Assembly (NCBI GenBank): GCA_028095005.1
Contig: CM051459.1
Coordinates: forward strand, 21,934,699-21,998,698
From: Rhynchospora pubera
Lineage: Eukaryota > Streptophyta > Magnoliopsida > Poales > Cyperaceae
Length of the DNA: 64,000 nt
Reading direction: 5' to 3'
The notes beneath the pieces were generated by a model. It did not search any database. It worked only from the letters and a program-made list of their open reading frames with translations, and had not been told where the DNA came from. A program made the position numbers and the translations under genes. Shown here one piece after another: positions 22,426-31,818 of the stretch; position 1 is the stretch's first letter; each line of letters begins with the position of its first letter.

Positions 22426-22874
22426 CCATTAACATGCTGGTGTCTGGGTTTGGTTATCCAATTTTCACTGCTCCTCACTTCTCTGATGGGATCTTCCTTC
22501 ATTTGCGTTTGCTTATTAAAGGAGCTCATCCCTCAGACATCCCTCATCATTTGGTTATCTCTGCAGACCCTCGAGCTGCAAGAGCTAGGGTACATATTGA
22601 AGGTTTTGAACAAGTTGGTTTCCCCACTGAACCACCTTTTGTAGGTCCCGGCAGGCCTTGGGTGCCTCCTCCGCCTCTTCCACCACCATCGACTGACACC
22701 GATTCAACTTCTACTGAATCAGCTTCTGTTGCTCCTCCTACTGGATCAGCTTCTGTTGTTTCCTTGCCAGTACATTGTGCTACTGGTGATCCCTTTTTAG
22801 CTATTGCCTCTTCAAGTTTTCTGCCTTGGTTCTTTAATGCTATTAATGCCTCCTTTAATTTACAGCAGTTCTAA

Positions 22875-23220
22875 GTGCTTCTTCTCTAATTTGCCAGTAC
22901 ATTATACTTTTTTGTTTAGCTCTGTATGCTTTATGGCTTTTCTAGCTTGGCTGTAATCCTTAATTTTCTTCTTGGAATATCAACAAAGAGCATTTTTCTT
23001 TACTTTGCCTCACTCTCTTCCTTTTCTCACCTGATCTGTGTATTATTGCTACTACTTGATGACGTTTACTATATGAAAACACGAAATTCATGCCTATATA
23101 TATGCAAATTATTAACGAAATGCAAATAATTTAAATAAAGAGGAGTTCATGTAAATATACTTTGAACTTTCTGATCCGTTTGAATCCGTTGAAAAGTGCG
23201 GCTGAGAGTTAGATGAGTGA
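22875..23220 (+). other. 3' non-coding part of CACTA unit 2
   Basis: No gene is seen. Words near its end (AAAGAGGAGTTCATG, GATCCGTTTGAATCCGTTG) repeat those at about 2710-2840 at the end of unit 1. Confidence 0.5.
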
Positions 23221-23554
23221 GGATGATATTTTATTTATACATAACCATTCTGTAACGGTTATTTCCTAATAACCGTTACAGAATCATTAAAAATAATAAA
23301 AATAAATTATTTGCCTCTATGTAACGGTTGTTGGATAATAACCGTTATAGATATCTTTAAATCTGTAACGGTTATTATCCAACAACCGTTATAGAAGGTG
23401 GACGCTCTTTTTCCCTATTGCATGACGGAAATATTATTACGGTTTTTTAATAATAACCGTTACAGATTTGTGGCGTCAATTTTCCCGCCTTATGCCTCAC
23501 TAGTCTGTAACGATTATTTCAAAAACCGTTACAAAAGGTCCTTTTTCCGTAGTG
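23221..23554. repeat. right subterminal repeat array and terminus of the CACTA element
   Basis: Inverted CTGTAACGGTTATT copies are followed by AAAGGTCCTTTTTCCGTAGTG. The terminus is the inverse of the CACTACG left end. Confidence 0.85.
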
Positions 23555-23557
23555 ACT

Positions 23558-25041
23558 GATGAACTTTGTACTAACTAGAATATTATTATATTAGACGTGC
23601 TTATTACTTAGTTTTCACCAAAGAATTTGTATGTATTTACAAAAAAATGCAATATCGTCAATTTAGAACACCTAAGGCCTTTATGAAATCCAAACATTTG
23701 GATCAGCCCAAGTAATTATAGCCTATAGTACGAACTTTATTATTACAGTTCAGACGACTCTGCATTTGTATCTAGAGTACTGAAAATTACCATATATAAG
23801 CAATTTTATTTTAATAAAGAAATTTACAAAAGAGAAAGGAAAGTTACAGTTGTGAACACGAGTTGAAAATTAAAGCCTGCTCTTATTTCTAACTAGGCAT
23901 GGCGTCGCGCGTTGCGCGATCTATTTTTTTGATAATTTTATTTTTCAAATCTCATTGTCGTAAAGAATAAAGATCTAAAATAAATTCATGGTTGAATTTA
24001 CAAATTATATAATTGAAGAAAAGAAATAGAAGATTTGAAATATTCCAACATACCAATAATCATTTCTATTACCTGTACCAAGCACCTTGAAGAAAGAATA
24101 TTTGATCGAGTTAAAAGAAAATTCGAATCGAATTTACTAAATGAAAAACTAACATTTATCAAAAAGACTTGATGCCCTTCTGACATGATTTGTCATTCTA
24201 ATTCCATATAGTGACTTACATATTTATATAGTTTTGCGGCAATACAATTCCATGGCTAAATGTACACCTCATGTCTACTTTTCTGTAGTATTTTTGCCAT
24301 GGGAAGAAGATGTTCATTTATTGTGTACACCAGACTAAAACTGTGGTCAAGAAAGATATAAGATAATTTTGCATGACCCGCTTCATAGAATGAATTTGCG
24401 TAATGGCATGGGTATAAAAATTGTTACATTTTAAGATTATTTGTTAAACCATCTATCCTTTGTACCGCTTCATTATAATTACAAAGAACTACTTTTTAGT
24501 TTCCCAAAATGCCCCTCGCATCAATTTCTTCATGGCACTGTCAATTGAGATTCATACCACTATGAAAGTAATGACCCCAACATAGACAAAATGAAGCGAA
24601 AAAAAAGATGAAAAATCCAAATGCAATTACTATTTATTTATCTAGGTTCAAAGCAAGTAGTTGTTGTGAATCGAAATAAAAATGCCTAAACCCAAAGAAA
24701 AATTAGAAGTCACAAAGATAAGAGAGGTTATTTCTATGATGGCCTACGGAACAGGCGAGGCAACACACAGAATACGCAGTATGTGGTGAAAATGAGAGGT
24801 ACGATGACATTGTAATGGAAAGACAAAAATCAAGTAGCATAGATCACATCATGCTCCATAACTGCAACCATAAGTAAATGACAAATTAAATGTCTATCAT
24901 ATATTTGGTAAGCAAAAAAATGCATAAACAATAAAAGAAAAGAAACAAAATGATTACATAGGAAAAGAAAATGCATAAACAATTTATTGTCAGAATAATA
25001 AGCCCAATTCATGACAGTTAAGAAACAATCCATGTCATGAG
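23558..25041. other. AT-rich intergenic region
   Basis: I see no convincing gene. At about 23895-23925 the string GGCATGGCGTCGCGCGTTGC stands out by its CpG content and resembles the start of some plant Helitrons, but I could not find a matching 3' end. Confidence 0.4.
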
Positions 25042-25140
25042 AAATATTTATTGTCAGAATAATAGATGAGCAATAAATATTTATTGTCAAAATAATAGAT
25101 GAACAATAAGTATTTATTGTCAAAATAATAGATGAACAAT
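25042..25140. repeat. 33-bp tandem repeat, three copies
   Basis: Three adjacent units begin AAATATTTATTGTCAAAATA and end GATGAACAAT, with one to three base differences between units. A partial relative lies at about 24981-25000. Confidence 0.85.
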
Positions 25141-25289
25141 TAGGTTTTTTTTAACATACTGCTATATATTGATACTACTAAACAAATGACCAATTAGTTT
25201 TTTTTAATCTTTAGAATAGGCCCAATTCATCAAATACTGAATAAATAGATGATGCATAATGATACCATAAAACTGATTACAGCATACTG

Positions 25290-26660
25290 CTATGTACGGC
25301 TGTCAAAGTTAAGAGGCAAGGTGTTTGGCTTGAAATCAGACCCCGTAATCCTCCATCTATTACATTTAACACAATGGATGTTCTGATCAAGATAATTCAA
25401 AGGATATAAAATAACAGATGCCTCGAAATTTATAAAAGAAAAGAATTGTTATATGAAAAATTGTAAAATTCTCTGACATTGAGGTAGCAAAAATGAGAAC
25501 TAAATTTTAACAAATGCTAAGGTATATACCAGTACGAAGATGACATGTCTCAAAATTTTGTTGAAGACCCTCCAAATTCATTGGCTGCAAGACGATCATT
25601 TCCTAGCAGAAAAACAAAAACAGATTTTTAAAAATCTCAAATTTATTATGAACCCCTCATCAACAGAAGACAATTAAGGCTATATATATTGGATTATCTG
25701 AGTATGACCTCTACTTATTTACTTTAAAATACTTATAAAATCGAGGAGAGGTTGTTCGTTTATTATAAACCACCACTGTTGTAGAAAAGCCAAAAAAAAA
25801 AAGAAATGCATGAATGTAAAATTCATTGTGCATGTACCTCCAATCCTTCTGATAACTCGCATGATGCAATAAGACCTGGTTTACAATCTGACCTCTGTTG
25901 GAAATCAGAAAAAAAATAAGCATTTAATATGCATAAGTATCGAGATTAATTGAATTACATAATTAACTGATCGATTACCTTGTCTGTCTCTGCCTTGTAC
26001 AATATGTGCCTTAACTTCCTCAAAATACAGGGTTTCAAAGACCTTGATGTACTCGTTAAAATCTACATATGTGCTTCTTCTTTATAAACTGTTCTTTTGG
26101 CTTCTTCTTCATTTTCTCTTATAAATTTATTTTTCCTATGTAATTTATAAAGGCTCAACGAAGAATACTTCAGCTGAAAGGAAATATTATAGAATTTTCA
26201 ATATGGAAAAGAAATATTCTACAATTCAGAATATCAAAACTATTTTTGGAACAGCTAGAAGAAGCCGAAAGAACAGTTTCATATTCTACACATTGAGCAG
26301 GAAATGCATATTAAAATGAAATAAAATAACATAAACTATTTATGAGTAAGCAACCTCATAGTTACTTGATTTTATCCAAATATTAAATTGAACAATTGAA
26401 TAAATAAAAGAATGAGAAAATAAAATTTTACCTACCTAATGAAGACAACTTGTGATCATCTTCCCATTGTTTATTGAGAATAGAATTCCCTGGATAAATA
26501 ATGGAACAATAGTAATAAAATGAATAGATGGAGGATTAAACTTTAGTTAGGTTAGTTATTTACCTCAAAGAAGCAAGGACTGAGCAGACCAAAAGCAAGG
26601 GGTTTTTTTTTCAGAACATCAAGCAGGCCCCTTGAATCTTCTAATCGCTAGTCTTCTTGT
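25290..26660 (-). pseudogene. exon relics of a SEN1-type helicase gene (N-terminal part)
   Basis: On the minus strand several short open pieces are bounded by AG acceptors and GT donors. One at about 26075-25980 reads YVDFNEYIKVFETLYFEEVK and continues to AHIVQGRDRQ. This strongly resembles the N-terminal region of plant SEN1/senataxin-like helicases, where EY..VFEPLLFEEVKAQIVQG is typical. A following piece (about 25900-25845) reads PGLIASCELSEGLE, resembling the next segment of that family. Other pieces (about 26630-26570, 25610-25535, 25380-25300) look coding but I cannot place them. Frames do not join cleanly and no helicase motor is nearby, so this is a fragment or a gene too diverged to follow. 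Confidence 0.45.
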
Positions 26661-28784
26661 CACTTGACCTTTACCTCTTTGCCATTACCACCTCAGCTGC
26701 TCGGTGCTTACAAATTTGTCAAATTGAAGCTTAATCATACAGATCGGACATCGAGAAGCTCAGACGGTAAAGCGGTACTCGTTTGAAAGAGGAACAGCCC
26801 AGGATTCCGTCTATGTAAAGAACATTCCGAGAAGTGGTCGGAGATGGCCGCGATCAAGTAGCGAACACCGAAGGCCTCTTTTTTTCTCCTCTATCCTGGG
26901 GAACTGTGTCGGTGTGGTTTCTCAAAAAAAAAAGAACTGTGTCGGTGTTGGTCAAAATGAAGAGAGATAATGGGAGGAATGAAATCAAGGGCAGGTGCGA
27001 AGAAGGAGATCGGACGGCCATGATCGAAAGAGTCGGAACGAAGGGCGTGGATTGAGTTACTGTCGGGAGAACTGTGGATTTACAGTATCGGGTTGCGTGG
27101 ATTGAGTTATTGTCTTTTGATGAGATTCTGTTTTCAACGGAGGGATATTGATTTTTGGTATGAAAATGACCGGTTTTCTTTTTCTAAGAGGAAATAACAA
27201 GAATATGGAGCCAGAATGGAGCGCATTTGACGATCACATTTTTATATCCTCCGATTTTGGGTTTAACAATTACAATATCCGTGAAAAATAATTTGAGGAC
27301 TAGGTTTAATTTGTGAACTTAAAGTAGGTTCTATGTTTTCACCAATCTACAGCGATTCATTTGCTGTGAAGGGAAATTTTTTTATTTACTTTTTTTTTTA
27401 GTGGGTCGTATGGATAAGTATTCATCTAATCTTCAATTATTTGTTCTGAATACGCCTATCTAAGTTGTTTTAAGAAAATTTTTCCCACATAAATTAAACA
27501 AGTGCCATCATATAAAGTGGTTATATATTGCTTTTTGAGGCTTGTGCATAAATTTATTTTCAAGGATGCAGATCCTCCAGTCCTTGATAATCCTGGATTC
27601 GTCCCTATAATTACTATTAATAAAATAAATGTTAAATTGAAAAAATATGTATAATTTGATTTAAATTCAAATTCGACTAAACTTTTTCTTCTAGAACAAT
27701 TGACAGTGGCTGTCAAAAAATTCGACTAATATTGAAAAGTCAAAAGATTTGAATCGGACCAAATCTTATCCGAGGCGATCCAAAATCCATATTACTAAAT
27801 TTTAAGCCACGATCCAAAACTTTTAAAATAATTAAAAATCATATGATCTTGACACCTAATCCGACACAAAACTCAAATATTATCTGAAGTTAGACAGCTC
27901 CGATCGAGCTAGACTGACGGCTAGACCCATTCAATTGTCGTTTCTAATTTACATCTAATTGATATGTCAGAACACATGTAATCGTTTTATATATATGGCG
28001 CTAACTACTTACTGAAACTTTTGAATTTTCTCTCCTTTCACTCTCATATAAATTTTTCATTTAGTTATTTTTTTCTTTCAAAATTCGATATTACTCTGCT
28101 CTGCTCTCATGCTAATCTCTCTTGCTTCTTTACCTTTCTTTTCCCCGCTATAGCATCTATTCTTCATACCTTTTTTTATTTATTTTTCCCTTGAGAGTGA
28201 AATAGTAATGTAATAAAGTTTAATTTATAATTATACAATCGATATTGTAAGTATGTTCTTATGTTTGGAGATATGCTCATGTATCATAAACCGACATCTT
28301 CTGAGGACAGACTTTTGATTCGAAACATCCAATCTAATTACAGCTTTTTACGAAATGCACGAATCTCGACGGGTCTAATATAAATTGCGAGACATCCATC
28401 ATTAATCGGACGGGTTGGTTCAAAAGTCTGCCCAAGAGAGAATATGGATCCATGTGTCACATTAAAAAGCTAAATCTATACTACTTATAAAAACATCTAT
28501 AAAAAAATTTAACAATTTCATAAAAGAAATCTAAATAATTGTTATATCAATTATGGACCATTAAAAAATGTTAACAATTTATTTTTTTAAAAATTATCTA
28601 TCTATAATTGAAAGATTCAACCAAGATAATTTTATATTTTCTAACTTTATTATGTTTTTTATTTGTACAGCTATTGGGTCATTTTTTGCTAGTGTGAAAA
28701 AAAGTCGTGATGTTGGACCAAATCCAGAACTGACGCGTGTCCCCTGCAAGAACATGACGTGTCTCCAGCGCAAGCGCGGTGCAG
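26661..28784. other. AT-rich intergenic region, no gene recognised
   Basis: Open frames are short and low in complexity. A weak tRNA-like word (AAGCTCAGACGG) near 26756 lacks a proper B box. I see nothing else that I can support. Confidence 0.4.
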
Positions 28785-29098
28785 TTCGAATAGTTCAAGT
28801 TATTCACCATATTAAAATACACTTGGAGATTAAATTTTATATTTTTTCGAATTTTTTTACTATTTATTATGATATTTTTAAAAAACGTTATAATTAGAGT
28901 ATTTCAGACCCTCCAATTTGAACATATCAAAATAAATAGCAAAAAAATTCAAAAAAATGTAAAATTTGGTCTCCAATGGTATTTCAATATGTTGATCAAT
29001 TTAAACGGTTTGGATTAACCGATTGAATTTCGGATCTTAAAAAAAGACTAAAAAAAGACATCTATGGCATTGCCATTTATGGCACTTTAGCCCACCTC
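28785..29098 (-). mobile_element. truncated foldback element, relative of 54344-54731
   Basis: The stretch is the reverse complement of most of the element at 54344-54731. It shares ATTTCAGACCCTCCAATTTG and GGTCTCCAATGGTATTTCAA, and it ends with GCCATTTATGGCACTTTAGC beside a TA microsatellite. The other end is missing. Confidence 0.7.
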
Positions 29099-29122
29099 TA
29101 TATATATATATATATATATATA
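29099..29122. repeat. TA microsatellite
   Basis: Twelve TA units separate the truncated foldback element from the next one. Confidence 0.95.
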
Positions 29123-29524
29123 GATTGGCTAAAGTATACTCCAGCATACAGATAGCCCATATGCTGGAGTCGTTTCTCACAATCTAAAATGCATACAGTC
29201 GATCCGAAGCTTTCAAATTGTTCTCCATATTGAAATCTCCTAGGAAACTAAAATTTATATTTTTTTCGAATTTTTTTACTATATATTATGCTATTAAAAA
29301 AAAAACATTGTAAAGGAGTTGTAAATGAGTGTTTCTGACCATTCGATTTTAAAATAGCATAATATATAGCAAAAAAATTCGAAAAAATGTAAAATTTGGT
29401 CTTGAAAGATATTTTTATATGGAGAACAACTTGAACGGTTTGGATCGACTGTTTGAATTTTAAATTTTGAGAAACGACTCCAGCATACGGGTTTAATCCG
29501 TATGCTGGAGTATACTTTAGCCAA

Positions 29525-29528
<4 letters not shown>
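29123..29528. mobile_element. foldback (MULE-like) element with TIR GATTGGCTAAAGTATACTCC
   Basis: The ends are inverted repeats (GATTGGCTAAAGTATACTCC and GGAGTATACTTTAGCCAATC), and the interior folds back on itself for most of its length. It contains no gene. It lies between two TA microsatellites, so a target duplication cannot be read. The inner part shares ATATTGAAATCTCC-type sequence with the elements at 29788 and 53521-54731. Confidence 0.8.

Positions 29529-29602
<74 letters not shown>
29529..29602. repeat. long TA microsatellite
   Basis: About 37 uninterrupted TA units. Translations as alternating Ile/Tyr are artefacts of this repeat. Confidence 0.95.
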
Positions 29603-29607
<5 letters not shown>

Positions 29608-29787
29608 CATATCACACTGCATATGCACATATTATACAGTTACTAATTCAAGCACATGCCGACAATAACTTAAATGCGGGTCATATCGATTTATTATTTT
29701 TATACATTGCAAATCATATTTAAATTATGTTGCATATAGTATAAGTCATTAGAACATCCTTTACCAATATTTAGATTATGATTTTTA

Positions 29788-30196
29788 GAGTTTGGTTATG
29801 GTAAGTCGCGAGTCGCAACTCACAAGAGGGTCCGTGAGTCAGGCTCAAAATTTCTAGATCTAATTCAAATTTACCGATCCAAATCGTCTAATACGATCTC
29901 CCTATTAAAATCTCCATTCTGACCAAATTTTACATTTTTTCAAAATTTTTATGTTTTTTTTTTGAAATTTTAGAAAATTGTTAATCTAATTAGTTCTGAA
30001 CCATTCAAAAACAGCAATTTTTAAAAATTCGAAAAAAATACTTAAAAATTTCGAAAAAAATAAAAAATTTAGTATGCATGGAGATTTCAATAAGGAGATC
30101 ATATTTGACAGTTTGGATCGGTAAGTTTGAATCAGATCTAGGAGTTTTGAGCCCGACTCACAGACCCTCTGGTCGCGACTCACCATAGCAAAACTC
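29788..30196. mobile_element. MULE-like foldback element with 10-bp target duplication
   Basis: The ends read GAGTTTGGTTATGG and CCATAGCAAAACTC, and the interior is largely self-complementary. ATGATTTTTA is present immediately outside both ends (29778-29787 and 30197-30206). A 9-11 bp duplication is characteristic of Mutator-like elements. No coding capacity. Confidence 0.8.
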
Positions 30197-30206
30197 ATGA
30201 TTTTTA

Positions 30207-31328
30207 TACCATTATAATTATATTAAAAACTACAATGCGAATATTATAATTTATTGAAGACTATATTACAATTGTAATTATTGTAATACTATTTTTCATT
30301 CTTCATTGCAAAAAGTACAATTATTTGTACACATAAAATGCGGTCTTATCAATTTATGATTTAAGTTATCTTGTACCTTGCACAATACTTTTTCGAATGT
30401 GTCATAATATAATTTTTGGGAGCATATAGTATGGGTTGTAGTGGTTATAAATATCATCTTCCAAATTATTTTTAAAGACCGCATATGTAACTTACTATGA
30501 ATTGTATGAATAATGGTTTAATAGTTTATATAAAATAATAACTGATAATCATTTCTTGAAAAAAAAATAGAAATTAATTATTAGAATATTTTCTTAAATT
30601 TTTCATAATTTTTTAATTATGATGGATGGCTATGTATGTATTGGATAAAAGACGACATGAGTGTTCGTTGATTGTGGGAACTAAAATCACTGCAAGCTAT
30701 GTATGTATGTATGTATGTATTGTTATAGTAATGAATGATGCGGATTAACGGCTTATGCTGCCATTGAGAATTACTTATTACAGTGTTTACCTGTTTTTTT
30801 TTAAAAAAAAATTTAAGATGACTTGCAGTATATTTTTGTTTCTTTATTTGACGGATAAGATTTTTGACCTGACAATACGGGACATAACTTATTATTTCAC
30901 AAATGATACTTGTTATGAATACTAATGATATTAATTATAATTTCCTTGCATCATCATCAAGAAAATGTACATATGCTAATATTAAGCGATGACTGATAAA
31001 AAAATATCGACCAATCATTATTTTTTTAATATCTTAATATTAACGGGGTACAAGTTCTAATTAGATATCTTAATATAAACATTGTAATTCGAATAATAAT
31101 TCGTTTATAGCTTCTAAATTTCGCAGGCTATTTTGAATCAAAATAAAAAAGAAACCAGATGCATACAACTATACATTATACAAAGACAAAAATACAGCAA
31201 AAAAAAAATTCAGAATTTAGCAATCAGAATTTTGGAGAGCACTTTTTGACAAACTTTGCATGGAAGCAAATACAGCCATAAAGCGCAAGAGAAAGCATCC
31301 ATCAGGCTCCGAACGAAATGAGATCTAG
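30207..31328. other. AT-rich intergenic region upstream of the LARP1-type gene
   Basis: No gene is recognised. A TATG microsatellite lies at about 30699-30720. Confidence 0.5.
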
Positions 31329-31476
31329 TCCCGCGCGGGACCGTCCGGCGCATAAATCACAATCGTGTGATTTAATCTCAATGGCAAAAGGAGCTCCGTG
31401 CATGTAACCTGATCGATAGACCCGAACCGTCCAGATCAGATCGGACGGTTCCTGCGCTGGACGGTCCCGCGCGGGA
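31329..31476. repeat. short GC-rich foldback sequence upstream of the LARP1-type gene
   Basis: TCCCGCGCGGGACCGTCC at about 31329 has an inverted partner, GGACGGTCCCGCGCGGGA, ending at about 31476. The spacer is about 100 bp. It resembles a tiny MITE. It could form a hairpin about 340 bp before the LARP1 start codon. Confidence 0.7.
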
Positions 31477-31818
31477 GCAAATTCGGATTGGGCTCCGAAC
31501 CCCTTCCTCTAACCTAAAAAAGTGACTCTAAGAGAGAGAGAGAACCCAAAAAAAAAAAAACAAAAGAGGCGGAGAGAGACAGAGAGTGAGGTAGGAGAGA
31601 GAGAGAGACTCTTCCCTTTCCCTCGCTTGCTCGCTCGCTCTCTCACACTCTGATCTAATATTTGGAAACCCCCAAAATAAATCAAAAATTACAAAAACAA
31701 TCCAAAAAATTCGCAAAAAATACAAAAAAATTATTTCCGACCATCTTCTCCCCGCCACCTCTTCCGTCGCGCCACTTCTCGTAAAACCCTAACCCTAGTT
31801 TCTCTCTCTCTCTCTCTC
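31477..31818 (+). promoter_or_regulatory. promoter and 5' leader of the LARP1-type gene, with telo-box
   Basis: The region is rich in CT/GA runs. A double telo-box (AAAACCCTAACCCTAG) lies at 31783-31798 and a run of CT repeats leads directly into the ATG. Telo-boxes (AAACCCTAA) and pyrimidine-rich leaders are known from plant genes for ribosomal proteins and translation factors, which suits a LARP1-type gene. A transcription start cannot be read from sequence. Confidence 0.55.

Larger units (their letters stand above)
3825..22874 (+). pseudogene. CACTA cargo protein 2, DUF4283-like, split by two retrotransposons
   Basis: The gene lies in three pieces: 3825-3977, 17478-17788 and 22431-22874. 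The Athila element sits between the first two (duplicated CTTTC) and the Sirevirus-like element between the last two (duplicated CCATT). With the insertions set aside, the third piece continues in frame with the second. Between the first and second pieces the frame shifts within about 40 bases of the junction, so a small indel or a lost intron is likely. Piece 2 has SGDFLLVCPNQ and YRTRIRITGPPLHLW, parallel to FLIIGPSEQ and RLWVRIGDLPFGW in cargo protein 1, so the two genes look like diverged paralogues. Piece 3 ends with a proline/serine/threonine-rich tail and TAA at 22872-22874. The gene is certainly inactive as it stands. Confidence 0.7.
108..23554. mobile_element. CACTA (En/Spm-type) transposon, composite, with two nested LTR elements
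   Basis: The left end reads CACTACGCG and the right end reads CCGTAGTG. The 3-bp sequence ACT flanks both ends (105-107 and 23555-23557), as expected for CACTA transposons. Just inside both ends are dense inverted copies of TGTAACGGTTATTA, the usual subterminal transposase-binding architecture. Total length is 23.4 kb, but subtracting the Athila element (13.5 kb) and the Sirevirus-like element (4.6 kb) leaves about 5.3 kb. I see no CACTA transposase gene, so the element is probably non-autonomous. It carries two genes with DUF4283-like domains. Subterminal-type repeats also occur in the middle (3110-3330), indicating two fused units. Boundaries are read directly; the transposase absence is from inspecting open frames. 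Confidence 0.9.

Noticed and set aside
23895..26650. A possible Helitron running from GGCATGGCGTCGCGCGTTGC to a CTAG near 26645, which would contain the helicase relics.
   Set aside because: The 5' TC is not clear and the hairpin before CTAG has a loop of about 26 bases, too long for a Helitron end.
26756..26820. tRNA-like stretch with an A-box resemblance (AAGCTCAGACGG).
   Set aside because: The B box is poor, no cloverleaf can be drawn, and no poly-A tail or target duplication marks a SINE.
26834..27055. A 73-codon plus-strand frame.
   Set aside because: Low complexity, no homology that I recognise, and no gene context.
29248..29723. Open frames made of alternating Ile and Tyr on both strands.
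   Set aside because: They are translations of the TA microsatellite.
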